Notes: generated by a model from the letters alone, not told the origin. A DNA stretch of 64,000 nt from Spirochaetota bacterium (GCA_023401595.1 JAEXDQ010000020.1:62001-126000); one strand, 5' to 3'. Positions 7,998-18,300 are shown, counted from the stretch's first letter. Numbers and translations: made by a program.

Positions 7998-9395
7998 ATG
8001 ATGCGCAAGAACAAGGGCTTACTCTGTCTATTGGGTGTGTTGTGCTGTATTCTGTTGTTCAACGGATGTGCAAGGAAACAACTCCTTGATCCATCGAAAC
8101 CGGTGACCATCACCATGTGGCATAACTTCGGCGGACAGATGCAGACGACGATGGACGATCTGATCAATGAGTTCAACGCTACGGTCGGCAAAGAAAACGG
8201 AATCATACTGAGCGTGACGTCCATCTCCAGTTCCGCTACCTTGCAGGAAAAGCTATTGGCCGCAGCGAACGGTGATCCGGGCTCTCCCACCCTTCCTAAC
8301 CTTGCCACCTGCTATCCGAAGATCGCGTTGCAGTTGGCCAACAAGGGACTGCTCACGGAATTGGATTCCCAGTTCAGCGACGCTGAGCTTGCCATGTATC
8401 TTCCTCGGTTCATTGAAGAAGGCCGGCTGGAGGATGGAAGCCTCTATGTATTTCCAATCGCGAAGTCAACGGAAGTGCTGTTTGTCGACAGAACCCTCTT
8501 TGATCGTTTTTCATCGGCTACCGGCGCTGATTTTGACGCGCTCAAGGACTTTGAACGGCTTTCCATGGTTTCCCGCAGGTATTACGAATGGACCGATTCA
8601 CATACACCTGATATTCCTGGCGACGGGAAATCCTTCTTTACCACCGATTCCGTGTTCAATTATTTCCAGGTCGGTCTGAAGCAGCTAGGTATCGAACCGA
8701 TCACGGGTGAACGCCTCTCCTGTGACGTTCCTGAATTCCGCAGGATATGGGACAGCGTATACGAACCCGCGGTACGTGGCGGATATGCCGTTTTCGACGG
8801 CTATTCCAGCGATCTTTCGAAACTTGGAGAGCTTGTCTGCTCCACCGGCTCCACAGCCGGAATCCTCTTCTACGGTTCGCAGATCATCTATCCGGACAAT
8901 ACTACGGAGGACGTTACGTATACCATCCTCCCCTATCCAACCTTCCAGGGGGGCGGGAGCATATCCATTCAACGCGGCAGCGGCATGTGCGTGATGAAGG
9001 CGACGCCGGCACAGGAATATGCGTCGGCGCTGTTCCTCAAATGGTTCACAGAACCAAAACAAAACATGCGGTTCGTCTCTTCGACCGGCTATCTCCCTGT
9101 TACGAACGAAGCGTTTACAAACAGCATGGCTCAGGAAATTCAGCAGGTGGAGGATGAAAACATCAAGAAGCTCCTGCAAGCCGCGATCACCATGCATTCT
9201 GAATATGATTTCTATATTCCGCCGACCTTTGAAAGCTTCGACACGTTAGGGAAGAGCATCGACAAGAACTTCAAGTCCATGGCGCGCGCCGCTAGAGAAA
9301 AATATCTCCTTCTTGTCGGTGAAATGTCGCCGGACGAGGCTTACGCGCTCGCCAGCGAGGGGGATTTCGAAGCGTTCGTGTCGCAATACCGTTAG
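7998..9395 (+). CDS. Extracellular solute-binding lipoprotein, family 1
   Basis: A 465-residue periplasmic-binding protein of the UgpB/MalE class: VTITMWHNFGGQMQ near the mature N-terminus, then DLINEFN, and a C-terminal helical half. A start at 7998/8001 is preferred over 7956 because GGGAGAGGA precedes it and a short basic-hydrophobic signal follows (KNKGLLCLLGVLCCILLF), ending in a relaxed lipobox NGC that should anchor it as a lipoprotein. No ABC permease or ATPase gene is adjacent. Instead a membrane LuxR-type regulator starts 15 bp downstream, so this protein may act as ligand receptor for signalling rather than, or as well as, for transport. The ligand cannot be read from sequence; the class mostly binds sugars or glycerol phosphates. 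Confidence 0.87.
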   Translation: MMRKNKGLLCLLGVLCCILLFNGCARKQLLDPSKPVTITMWHNFGGQMQTTMDDLINEFNATVGKENGIILSVTSISSSATLQEKLLAAANGDPGSPTLPNLATCYPKIALQLANKGLLTELDSQFSDAELAMYLPRFIEEGRLEDGSLYVFPIAKSTEVLFVDRTLFDRFSSATGADFDALKDFERLSMVSRRYYEWTDSHTPDIPGDGKSFFTTDSVFNYFQVGLKQLGIEPITGERLSCDVPEFRRIWDSVYEPAVRGGYAVFDGYSSDLSKLGELVCSTGSTAGILFYGSQIIYPDNTTEDVTYTILPYPTFQGGGSISIQRGSGMCVMKATPAQEYASALFLKWFTEPKQNMRFVSSTGYLPVTNEAFTNSMAQEIQQVEDENIKKLLQAAITMHSEYDFYIPPTFESFDTLGKSIDKNFKSMARAAREKYLLLVGEMSPDEAYALASEGDFEAFVSQYR

Positions 9396-9410
9396 GCTTC
9401 GGAACCTGTT

Positions 9411-11057
9411 ATGGAAAAACTATTCACTACGTTGCGACGAAACTGGGCTTTGTTCAAAAGGCCGGAGAAGCACAGCCGTTCCATGCAGTTCCGACTGATA
9501 CTCTATTTCGTCCTCTACCTTGTATCAATCATGCTCGGTATCGTAATCATCCTTTTCGCGACGGGAGTCTTCGGTTTCGGAAGAGAGGAGAACTCCCAGT
9601 TCCTTCAACGTGAACTTTCCTATGTCTCGTCGGACATATACGATGATTTCGGCGATATTTCCGTTCGGACGGTGGAGATGGCGAAGGGGCTCGCCGATAT
9701 AATCGAGTCCAGGCTTCATGAACGGGGGTTCCGGCCGAAGGACATGGAGGATCAACCCCAGCTTCTGGAGCCGTTGCTCCAGGATTCCCTCTATACAATG
9801 ATATTCGCTTTGGAAAAGACCAAAAGCAGCGGCATCCTGTTGATTCTGGACGCTACGGTAAATCCCTCGTTGCCGAACGCAAGCTTTTCTCGAGCGGGCA
9901 TCTTCATCAAGAACATGGAGCCGAACGCAGTCAACGCCTCCTTTCCCAATTTCCGGTATTTGCGGGGACCGTATTCAATCGCCAGAAACACGGGTATGAA
10001 CATGCTGCCGCAGTGGGCCCTTGAATTCGACATTCATTCTTCCAGCTATTTCAACGACGTCGTCTCAAATACGAAGCCCCCTACCGTCCCGCTCTCCAGA
10101 AAATACCGATGGGTCGTGGACGATACGCTTTCCGCCGGGAAGGAGAACCTGCTGCTCTGCCTTGCGCCGCTTATCGCTTCCGACGGAACCGTTCTGGGTG
10201 TCTGCGGCTTTGAAGTGAGTTCGATGCTGTTCAAGCTGGCTTATTCGCCGGACAATACCGTATATTCGCGAATGTACGGCATGATATCGCCGGTCCTGGA
10301 AAACGGTGACCTTGATGTTTCAAAGGCTTTGTTTTCCGGAAACTACCCCGCATATCCCTTGAATCTTTCTGAAGGCCCGTTGCAGACGGCTTCTGACGGA
10401 ATAGTGAATGTGTATCGCCAGAACGGAAACGCTTCAATGTACATGGGTCTGGACACCCGCTTATCGCTCTATCCTTTCGACTCCATATATGCGAAGGACC
10501 GATGGGCGCTGTCGATTCTCGTCCCCTACCAGGATGTCACGACAAAAATATTTTCAAGGAATCTCCGGACGCTGATCCCGTTGGGTCTGTTCATGATCCT
10601 GAGCATACTGGGGACTGCCATCGTCAGCCGAAGATACATCAAACCCGTGGTAGGCGTCATCGACAAGATCAAGACGAACAGTCTTCAACCGGATGTGAGG
10701 ACGCGCATCCTTGAAATCGACGACCTGATTGAATTTCTCTCGACCCGGGACGACGTTGGCGAAAACGGAGATACCACCAAGGCTCAGGAGCAGCTTTCCG
10801 AGACGTCGAACGACTTCACCCTGTATCAGAAGTTCCTGCGAAACATCAAAACGCTGTCCGCCGCAGAACGGTCTGTTTTCAATCTCTACATGAAGGGCTA
10901 CACAGCCAGGGAGATCGCCGATATCCTCTGTCTCAGCATCAATACGATCAAGACCCACAACAAGCGCATATACATGAAGCTTCATGTATCCTCACGCAAG
11001 GAGCTGATGGTGTTCGTACAGATGATGGACGAGGACGATTCCCTCCGGTTGACATGA
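9411..11057 (+). CDS. Membrane-anchored LuxR-type transcriptional regulator with extracytoplasmic sensor
   Basis: 548 residues. A first membrane helix (about 26-52, rich in L/I/V) is followed by a 330-residue extracytoplasmic region resembling a double-Cache-type sensor (ending DRWALSILVPYQDV), a second helix (about 386-408), a short cytoplasmic linker where a HAMP domain might be expected, and a C-terminal LuxR/GerE HTH (about 481-540: LSAAERSVFNLYMKGYT ... TIKTHNKRIYMKL). There is no kinase, receiver or GGDEF domain, so it looks like a one-component regulator that binds DNA while in the membrane. Tight coupling to the solute-binding-protein gene suggests that the liganded binding protein or the ligand itself is sensed. 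A convergent terminator follows. Confidence 0.85.
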   Translation: MEKLFTTLRRNWALFKRPEKHSRSMQFRLILYFVLYLVSIMLGIVIILFATGVFGFGREENSQFLQRELSYVSSDIYDDFGDISVRTVEMAKGLADIIESRLHERGFRPKDMEDQPQLLEPLLQDSLYTMIFALEKTKSSGILLILDATVNPSLPNASFSRAGIFIKNMEPNAVNASFPNFRYLRGPYSIARNTGMNMLPQWALEFDIHSSSYFNDVVSNTKPPTVPLSRKYRWVVDDTLSAGKENLLLCLAPLIASDGTVLGVCGFEVSSMLFKLAYSPDNTVYSRMYGMISPVLENGDLDVSKALFSGNYPAYPLNLSEGPLQTASDGIVNVYRQNGNASMYMGLDTRLSLYPFDSIYAKDRWALSILVPYQDVTTKIFSRNLRTLIPLGLFMILSILGTAIVSRRYIKPVVGVIDKIKTNSLQPDVRTRILEIDDLIEFLSTRDDVGENGDTTKAQEQLSETSNDFTLYQKFLRNIKTLSAAERSVFNLYMKGYTAREIADILCLSINTIKTHNKRIYMKLHVSSRKELMVFVQMMDEDDSLRLT

Positions 11058-11172
11058 TATTATACCTCTAGGGTAGATGGTCTGACGCCCCGGATGATGG
11101 TATGAACATATATGGGACGTAACGATGGATGATCGGTTGATGGGCTTCTGATCTCTACCGTGCGAACATCGC

Positions 11173-11220
11173 AGGACCCCCAGTCGTCAAGATTTACAAC
11201 TCCCTGGGGGTCCTTTCATT
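11173..11220. terminator. Bidirectional terminator
   Basis: Perfect 11-bp inverted repeat AGGACCCCCAG (11173-11183) and CTGGGGGTCCT (11204-11214) between the convergent regulator and acyl-CoA synthetase genes, with a short T-stretch on the plus strand side (TTTCATT). Confidence 0.75.
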
Positions 11221-11228
11221 GTACGGCT

Positions 11229-12956
11229 TCAACTCGCGTATTTGCGATGTATCACAAACCGCTTCAATTTTCTTGTACTTGTCTCTTCCATCCGCTCGGC
11301 TACAATATCGACTTTGGTAATCTTCTTGTAGGGTTGCAACGACTTGTTCACTTCCGCGACCAAGCTTTCCATCCTTCGCCGCATCGAAGAGGCGTCGGCA
11401 TAATTTTTCCGCGCATCGTCCGAAGGATATATCAGGGCCCTGATTCCTTCGGCCTTCTGCCGGGGGTCGATCTCATAGGCCACGATACAAATCTGCTCAA
11501 TATCGGAGTAGAGTTGAAACCGGTCTTCGATTTCCTCGGGAAAAACGTTCTTTCCGCCTTCCGTCACGATGATGTTCTTCGCCCTGCCAGTCAGATAGAG
11601 AAATCCTGCGTCGTCCGTATGGCCGACGTCTCCGGTATTGAGCCAGCCGTCCTGGGACAGCACCTCGTCGGTCGCATCCTGATTGTGGTAATAGCCCTTC
11701 ATCACCATAGGCCCGCGTAAGAATATGAGCCCGTTCCCTTCTTCGTCAGGCTCGACGATCTTCACCTGGACTCCTGGGATCGACCTTCCGACGGAAGCGA
11801 TCCGGTATCCCCGGACAGGATTGAGATGCGTAATGGGACTTGTCTCCGTCAGGCCATAGCCCTGTACGAAGTCTATCCCCAGCTCATTGAACATCTTGAA
11901 TGTCCTGGGGGGCAAAGGCCCTCCACCGCTGATACAGATGCGGTTGGTCTCAAGGGACAGCTTCTTCAACAGGAAACGGAACAGCTTCTTGCCGAGGTTT
12001 ATTCCGAAGGTTCTCTTGACAAAACCGGAAAAGCCCATGAGAAGCCTGACAAGCGCATAGACTACCGGACCCTTTTTACGGATTCCATCCATCAAGGCGG
12101 CCAGCATCTTGTTGAAGAGCATCGGTACGGCAAGGAACATCGTGACTTTTCCTTCCCGAAGCTCCTTCAATATCTGGGAAACCACGAGCCGCTTTCCAAA
12201 GATCAAGCCCGCGCCGACGCTGATCGACTCAAAGAATACCGCCAGCATCGTATATGCGTGATGAATTGGAAGAATCGCATAGAAGATATCGTCGGAGCGC
12301 AACGGCATATAGCCCTTTTCCTGTACCAAGTAGCAGTCCGACACCAAATTGTCGTTGGTCAGCATGACGCCTTTCGGCACTCCCGTTGTACCGGACGTAA
12401 AGAGTATCGCGGCGACGTCGCCGCCTGCCGCGGCATCGGGAACATACTCGCCATCGAGACCCACATCAAGGATATATGGAAAACCACTCCCTTTTTCAAG
12501 GCAGATTTTCTCATCGACGACGCTCTGTATCCGATCGATCCTGTCTGAATCTATAAAAAGCTTCCTGACCCCGGAGAATTCAATGAAACGTTCCATTTCA
12601 TCGTCATGCAACGTAATGTCAAGCGGCACGACGACGGCGCCGGCATATAGCACCGACAGATAGGCCAACGCCCATTCAGGGCTGTTCTTTCCCGCCACAG
12701 CGACCCTGTCCCCATGGGAGATTCCGGCGCTCCGCAGATAATTCGCGGTACGCTTCACTATGCCGTTGGCCTCGGCGTAGGTGAACACGATCCTTTCCGG
12801 CACAAACGCCTGAAAGCACATATTGGAAGGAAACCTTTTACAGGTAATCTCAAACATCTGGCGGACCGTCGGCCATTCCCCTTCGAAATCCGTTCCTCTG
12901 AACGCATCAAGAAAAGAATACGCATGCCGCCGCTTTGTTCCATCAACGTCATGCAT
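11229..12956 (-). CDS. Long-chain acyl-CoA synthetase (AMP-forming)
   Basis: A 575-residue ANL-family adenylating enzyme. It has the P-loop LFTSGTTGVPKG near residue 187, the ISGGGPLPP and QGYGLTETSP segments, the TGDVGHTDDAGFLYLTGR hinge motif and GGKNVFPEEIE, and a catalytic lysine region TRKLKRF close to the C-terminus. It activates a fatty acid to acyl-AMP and then acyl-CoA, most likely at the inner face of the membrane. The ATG at 12956 follows AGGAGG at proper spacing. It stands alone on the minus strand: the trpS terminator lies upstream. The AT-rich 12970-13050 region probably carries its promoter, but no single best pair of boxes stands out. Chain-length preference is unknown. Confidence 0.9.
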   Translation of the reverse strand: MHDVDGTKRRHAYSFLDAFRGTDFEGEWPTVRQMFEITCKRFPSNMCFQAFVPERIVFTYAEANGIVKRTANYLRSAGISHGDRVAVAGKNSPEWALAYLSVLYAGAVVVPLDITLHDDEMERFIEFSGVRKLFIDSDRIDRIQSVVDEKICLEKGSGFPYILDVGLDGEYVPDAAAGGDVAAILFTSGTTGVPKGVMLTNDNLVSDCYLVQEKGYMPLRSDDIFYAILPIHHAYTMLAVFFESISVGAGLIFGKRLVVSQILKELREGKVTMFLAVPMLFNKMLAALMDGIRKKGPVVYALVRLLMGFSGFVKRTFGINLGKKLFRFLLKKLSLETNRICISGGGPLPPRTFKMFNELGIDFVQGYGLTETSPITHLNPVRGYRIASVGRSIPGVQVKIVEPDEEGNGLIFLRGPMVMKGYYHNQDATDEVLSQDGWLNTGDVGHTDDAGFLYLTGRAKNIIVTEGGKNVFPEEIEDRFQLYSDIEQICIVAYEIDPRQKAEGIRALIYPSDDARKNYADASSMRRRMESLVAEVNKSLQPYKKITKVDIVAERMEETSTRKLKRFVIHRKYAS

Positions 12957-13096
12957 GGCAAAGCCTCCTGCTGTTCTATATAGTTATAATTGACTATATA
13001 TGCGAGATAGGCAATCAGATTGGCGATAATAGTATAAAATATTGCGACATTCGGCCTGTGACATGAAACGCAAAGCAGGAAAAAGGAGCTTTCCAC

Positions 13097-13145
13097 AAAA
13101 AAAGGCCGCGGCGATACAGGGTTCTATCCCTATCTCCAGCGGCCC
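13097..13145 (-). terminator. Rho-independent terminator after trpS
   Basis: On the minus strand, arms beginning GGCCGC and ending GCGGCC form a long, slightly imperfect stem with a GGG/CCC top, followed by seven T (plus-strand A-run 13097-13103). It ends the ileS-lipoprotein-fmdB-trpS unit. Confidence 0.8.
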
Positions 13146-13170
13146 GACAGCTTACGAGGATACCAACGAG

Positions 13171-14163
13171 CTATATCGTCACGTGCATCTTCTCCTTGAT
13201 CGCCGCGAGATTGCCGTTTCCGATCTCATTGGCTTTCGCCGTCCCCGTAACGATAAGCTCCCGGACGACATCCTTATGCTCCTCATAGTAATGACGCTTT
13301 TCCCTGATCGGTTCGAAGATGGAGTTCATCTTCTCAGCCAAAAGCTTTTTGCACGCTACGCAACCGATCTGGGCGTTGCGGCACATCCCGCAGATATTTT
13401 CCGTCTCATCAGGATTGAAGGCCTTGTGATAGGTGTAAACGGTACAGACATCGGGATTGCCAGGAATTTTCACGCTGATACGGTTCGTATCCGTAACCGC
13501 GTTCCTTACCTTCTGCGTCAACGTTTCCGCGGAGTCCGAGAGATAGATGGCGTTGCCAAGGCTTTTACCCATCTTCGCATTGCCGTCAAGACCGCACAGC
13601 CGTCCGACACTGCTCAGCTTCGCCTCCGGCTCCGTAATGGAAGTCCCGTACAGGTCATTGAATTTCCTGACAATTTTTCGGGAAAGCTCGATATGGGGAA
13701 TCTGGTCCTCGCCTACCGGTACCAGATCGGCATTGCAGAACGTGATATCGGCGGTCTGGCTTACAGGATATCCAAGGAAACCGTATGTCAGATCAGAGTA
13801 TCCATAGTTCTTCGCTTCCGTCTTGATCGTCGGATTATGGCGCAGCTGATTTACAGTGACGATCATAGAGTAGAAAACCGTCAGTTCAGCGATAGAGGAT
13901 ACCTGGGATTGCTGGACCAGGGTTACTTTCTCGGGATCGAGTCCGACCGCCAGGTTGTCCATGGCGACTTGGTAGATGCTGTCGTTGATCAGCTGAGGAT
14001 TGCTGAAATGGGTGGTCAACGCCTGGACATCGGCCAACAGGATGAATGTATCGTAGGTATCCTGCAGTTCCACGCGGGTTTTCAGACTTCCGACATAATG
14101 GCCGAGATGCAGGCGTCCCGTCGTGCGGTCGCCGGTGAGAATCCGTTTTTTATTTTGTTCCAT
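13171..14163 (-). CDS. trpS: Tryptophanyl-tRNA synthetase with predicted [4Fe-4S] site
   Basis: 330 residues from ATG 14163 (AGGAG eight bases upstream; the longer frame to 14340 overlaps fmdB). Class I signatures are present: LHLGH (HIGH) near residue 19 and KMGKS in place of KMSKS after GLDGNA. The C-terminal part has Cys240, Cys261, Cys268 and Cys271, a C-x20-C-x6-C-x2-C pattern almost identical to the C-x22-C-x6-C-x2-C motif that binds a [4Fe-4S] cluster near the anticodon site of the Thermotoga maritima enzyme. It charges tRNA-Trp. It is the last gene of a four-gene minus-strand unit with ileS. Confidence 0.93.
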   Translation of the reverse strand: MEQNKKRILTGDRTTGRLHLGHYVGSLKTRVELQDTYDTFILLADVQALTTHFSNPQLINDSIYQVAMDNLAVGLDPEKVTLVQQSQVSSIAELTVFYSMIVTVNQLRHNPTIKTEAKNYGYSDLTYGFLGYPVSQTADITFCNADLVPVGEDQIPHIELSRKIVRKFNDLYGTSITEPEAKLSSVGRLCGLDGNAKMGKSLGNAIYLSDSAETLTQKVRNAVTDTNRISVKIPGNPDVCTVYTYHKAFNPDETENICGMCRNAQIGCVACKKLLAEKMNSIFEPIREKRHYYEEHKDVVRELIVTGTAKANEIGNGNLAAIKEKMHVTI

Positions 14164-14182
14164 ATCTTTGACTCCTGCCTGA

Positions 14183-14401
14183 TCAGTGGTTGTGGGTACA
14201 GGAATCGCACGGGCTCCCGCTCGTTCCCTTGTCTGTACAATAGAAACCTTTACCCTTGAAGATGATTCCCGCACAACTATATACCCGGTGCAACGAGGTC
14301 CCCTGACACTCCGGGCATTTTTCCGGCTGAGGGTCTCCATATCCTTGTGTCACCTCGAAATGATGATGGCACGTATCACATTCATACTCATAAGTAGGCA
14401 T
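14183..14401 (-). CDS. FmdB-family zinc-ribbon protein
   Basis: A 72-residue protein that starts MPTYEYECDTCHHHFE, the standard opening of the FmdB/CxxC_CXXC_SSSS family, with a second CPEC pair forming a small zinc ribbon, then extra C-terminal cysteines and a histidine tail (PCDSCTHNH). The family was first named for a putative regulator of formamidase genes, but its general function is unknown. It starts 1 bp after the lipoprotein stop and ends 19 bp before trpS, so it is cotranscribed with both. Confidence 0.88.
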   Translation of the reverse strand: MPTYEYECDTCHHHFEVTQGYGDPQPEKCPECQGTSLHRVYSCAGIIFKGKGFYCTDKGTSGSPCDSCTHNH

Positions 14402-14402
14402 G

Positions 14403-15380
14403 CTATACCAAGCCTCCGACGTTTTGTAACAGACTATTGAACGATACCGTGATACTCTCCAGCTGAGAGGTCGTCAGCGGCATCGAATTGATTATGAAGG
14501 AATCCTCATTCGTTATGAACAGGTCCTTCAGTTCCGACATATTGAACGGCGTTCCGTCCCTGCGCAGCTGCGCGACATACTGGGACCGGAGCAGCATTGA
14601 AAGAGAATTCGCCAGTTTGGCCGACTTCATCCTCAGGCTCGCATCCAGCACAGGCTTGTCGTTTTCATCGTATGAGACCAAGAACAACGCTTCCTCCATC
14701 TGCAAGATTACGGTAAGCGGAATATCAAAGCCCAGGCTGATCATCGTTCTGGGAGACGCGACATAGATTCCCATCATGGAACCTTCCATCCGCGCCGCCA
14801 TATCAACGGGAATCCTCAGCTGGCGATTGGCCCATGTCTTCTGGTATACCGACGACCAATCGTCCGAAGAAAACAGGATCAGGCCATTTTTCGGCATTCC
14901 AAGGGAAAATCCGCCGTCCTTGCTCTTGAAGTATTTCACATCGCCTTCATAAAGCGTCGTGAAATCCTTGGCGTACATCAAAGCGGTATTGATGATGAAT
15001 TTCGAGTAATCCCCTTCAATCCCGCCATAAAGATCAAAACTGGACAAGTCGGCAGGATACGGCAGCTGCAGCGCAGCCTCTTCAGTCTCAGGCTCCTGCC
15101 GGTGCAACGCAACTGAAACCCGGTCCGCCTTCTCCAGCATGTCCGCGGCGACCCCCTGCAGGGAGCCCGTAGCGTCCGCATAGAAGGGCTGGGCCTTTTC
15201 CATATCGACCGTCAGCACGAACTCAGCGGGATCGCCCATCGCCTGGAAGTACGTTTCCTCAAGTGTGACGAACGGACTGCGATGAACGCACCCAGTGCAT
15301 AGCAACATGCAGAATCCGACAAAGAACATCGAATCCTGAAGCAGCCGTTTCTTTACTCGCGTCTGACGGTCAATTGACAT
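14403..15380 (-). CDS. Uncharacterised lipoprotein
   Basis: 325 residues: a basic N-terminus (RVKKRLL), a hydrophobic stretch and a lipobox-like LLCTGC near residue 31, which predicts export and lipid anchoring. The mature part is mixed alpha/beta with no motif I recognise; aromatic patches occur at DLYGG and YVASP. It is packed between ileS and fmdB with 1-bp gaps on both sides, an odd place for a cell-envelope protein. It is probably a spirochaete-specific family; I cannot assign a function. Confidence 0.75.
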   Translation of the reverse strand: MSIDRQTRVKKRLLQDSMFFVGFCMLLCTGCVHRSPFVTLEETYFQAMGDPAEFVLTVDMEKAQPFYADATGSLQGVAADMLEKADRVSVALHRQEPETEEAALQLPYPADLSSFDLYGGIEGDYSKFIINTALMYAKDFTTLYEGDVKYFKSKDGGFSLGMPKNGLILFSSDDWSSVYQKTWANRQLRIPVDMAARMEGSMMGIYVASPRTMISLGFDIPLTVILQMEEALFLVSYDENDKPVLDASLRMKSAKLANSLSMLLRSQYVAQLRRDGTPFNMSELKDLFITNEDSFIINSMPLTTSQLESITVSFNSLLQNVGGLV

Positions 15381-15381
15381 A

Positions 15382-18300
15382 CTAGAGCTTCTCCACCTTG
15401 AGTTTCACAGCATGGTCGCCGCAATCCACCGGCTCGTTTTCGCAATCGAGCGATTCCGTGTAGACCGCCGTATCAGCGAGCGTCTCACCCTTGATATAGT
15501 CGCCGAAAGCCTCGTAGACCTTGCCTATAGTCTCATCGCCACCGATTGCAAGCCGAATCCTGTCGGATACGTCGAACCCGCTCTCCTTACGGAGATTCTG
15601 TATTGACCGGACGATATCGCGAGCGATTCCCTCGAACAACAGTTCTTCGGTCACCTCGGTATCGAAACCGACGGTAAGAGCGCCCTCGTTGACAACTTTT
15701 ACATTGTCCATCTCGCGTCTTTGAACTACGATATCGCCCTCGGAGACCGCGATCACACCGTTGCTGTACGGAATATCCTTCGCATGACCGTCAAGAATCC
15801 CTGCAATTTCCATTCCGGAAAGCTTCTGGATGGATGCGGCGACTTCCTTCATGTCCTTGCCCAGTCGTGAACCCAGCACCTTGAAGTTCGCCTTCGCCGA
15901 ATAATCGACAAGTCCGCTCTCGTCCGCCTGGATATGGACTTCCTTGACGTTCAGCTCCTCGGCGATGATATCCTTCATTTCTTCAAGTATCATCCTGTCC
16001 TCGGCGTCGCGGTCGACAAGGAACAGCTTCCTCAACGGCTGGCGAATCTTCAGATTGTTGGCGCTGCGCAAGGCCCGCCCCATGGCTATGGCCTTCATGG
16101 TCAGCGCCATCTGCTTTTCAAGGACATAGTCCCGCCGCGATTCATCGTAGACCGGATAGTCGCACAGATGGATGCTCAACGGCATGTCGTCCGTCTTGAG
16201 GTTCTGGTAGATTTCTTCAGCAATGAACGGCACGACAGGCGCGGCGACCTTGATGAATGTCATGAGTACCGCATACAGCGTATCATAGGCCGCCTTCTTG
16301 TCCTGGTCGTTCTCGCTTCGCCAGAACCGTCTTCTGGACCTGCGGATATACCAGTTGTTCAAGTCGTCGATGAACGTTACGATCGCACCGCAAGCCTTCT
16401 GGATATCATAGGCGTCGAAATACGCCGTAACGTCCTTCACCATGGCTTCGGCGCAGGAGACGATCCACTTGTCAAGCGGATTGTTCAGCTCGGAGCAGGC
16501 CGTTGCGCCCGGCGTATAGCCGTCGATGTTCGCATAGGTGACGAAGAACGAATAAGCGTTCCACAATGGGATGATCAACGACTTGAGTACATCCTTGACA
16601 AGCTCCTCGCTGAATTTCATATCTTCGGCACGGACCGCCGCGCTGTTCATCAAAGCGAAGCGCAACGCATCGGCGCCGTACTTGTTGACGACTTCCATCG
16701 GGTCGGTGAAATTGCGCTCGCTCTTGGACATCTTCTTACCGTCGGCGGTCAGTATGATACCGTTGGTGATGCAATGGAGGAACGCGGGTTCGTCAAACAA
16801 CGCCGCGGCTATGACGGTGAGCGTATAGAACCAGCCACGGGTCTGGTCCAATCCTTCGCAGATGAAGTCCGCGGGGAAAATCTGCTCGAAACGCTCCTTG
16901 TTCTCGAAGGGGTAATGCTGCTGCGCATACGGCATGGATCCCGATTCAAACCAGCAGTCCATGACGTCGGGTACGCGGCGCATCGTCCCCTTCCCGTCGG
17001 GGCTGGGCCAGGTAAGGGTATCGACGAATTGTTTGTGCAGGTCATCGACCTTGACGCCGCTCTTTTCCTCCAGTTCCTTTTTGCTCCCGATAACCTCGAT
17101 ATAGTCGCTGCCGTCGCATTTCCAGATTGGAATCGGATTGCCCCAGAACCTGTTGCGGCTGACCGCCCATTCGCGGGCTCCCTCCAACCATTTGCCGAAC
17201 CGGCCGTATTTCAGATGGTCGGGCATCCAGGTGATCTTGTCGTTGGCGTTGAGCATCCTGTCGCGGATCTTCGGGACATCGACGAACCAGCAGCTCAGAG
17301 CGCGATAGATCAACGGCTTCTTCGTCCTGTAACAGAACGGGTAGCTGTGCAGATAGTTTTCACGTTTGATGAGCTTGCCGTGTTCTTTGAGCCAGGCAAT
17401 GATATCCTTATCGGCGTCCTTGACGAACACCCCTTTCCAATCGGGAACCTCGTCGGTGAACTTGCATTCAAGGTCGACGGGACAGACGGTGGGGATGCCG
17501 GTCCCCTTCAACACCTGGTAGTCTTCCTCGCCGAATCCCGGCGCAGTATGGACGATACCGCAGCCGTCCTCCGTGGTGACATAGTCTCCGAGGACGGTGA
17601 CGAACGCACCCTTTTCCTTAAGATTGGCGAAATACGGGAACAACGGCTCATAGGTCATGCCCTTGAGTTCCGTCCCTTTGTATTCCGCGACGATTTCATA
17701 TTGGGAGGCGTCCTTGTAGTAATGTCCGAGACGCGCCTTGCCGAGGATGTAGAAATCACCGCTTTCGACATCCCGGACTTTCACATAGTCGATGTCGGGG
17801 CCAAGGGCCAAAGCGAGGTTGCTGGGCAGCGTCCATGGAGTGGTCGTCCAAGCGAGGAAGTAGGTGCCGTCCTGACCATCGACCTTGAAACGGACGGTGA
17901 CCGCCTGATCAACCACGTCGCGATATCCGCCGAGGTTGACCTCGAAATTGGAGAGCGGACACGCCAAGGCCGGACTGTACGGGAGGATATTGTACCCCTC
18001 GTAGATCAAGCCCTTCTCGTACAGGCTCTTGAACACCCACCAGATCGACTCCATGTAGTCGGGGTCCATGGTACGGTATCCATGGTCGAAATCGACCCAT
18101 CGGCCCATCCGGTTGACGGTATGCTTCCATTCGCTGGTATAGCGCAGGACGATCGACTTGCAGGCGTCGTTGAACTTGGCTACGCCGTAGGCTTCAATCG
18201 CGGCATGTCCTGAGACGCCGATGCTCTTTTCAATTTCAAATTCGACAGGAAGTCCATGACAGTCCCAGCCAAAGCCACGATATACACGCTTCCCCTTCAT

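Noticed and set aside
15934..18213. 759-codon plus-strand open frame opposite ileS
   Set aside because: It mirrors the ileS codons; no ribosome-binding site, signal or family motif, and ileS is certain.
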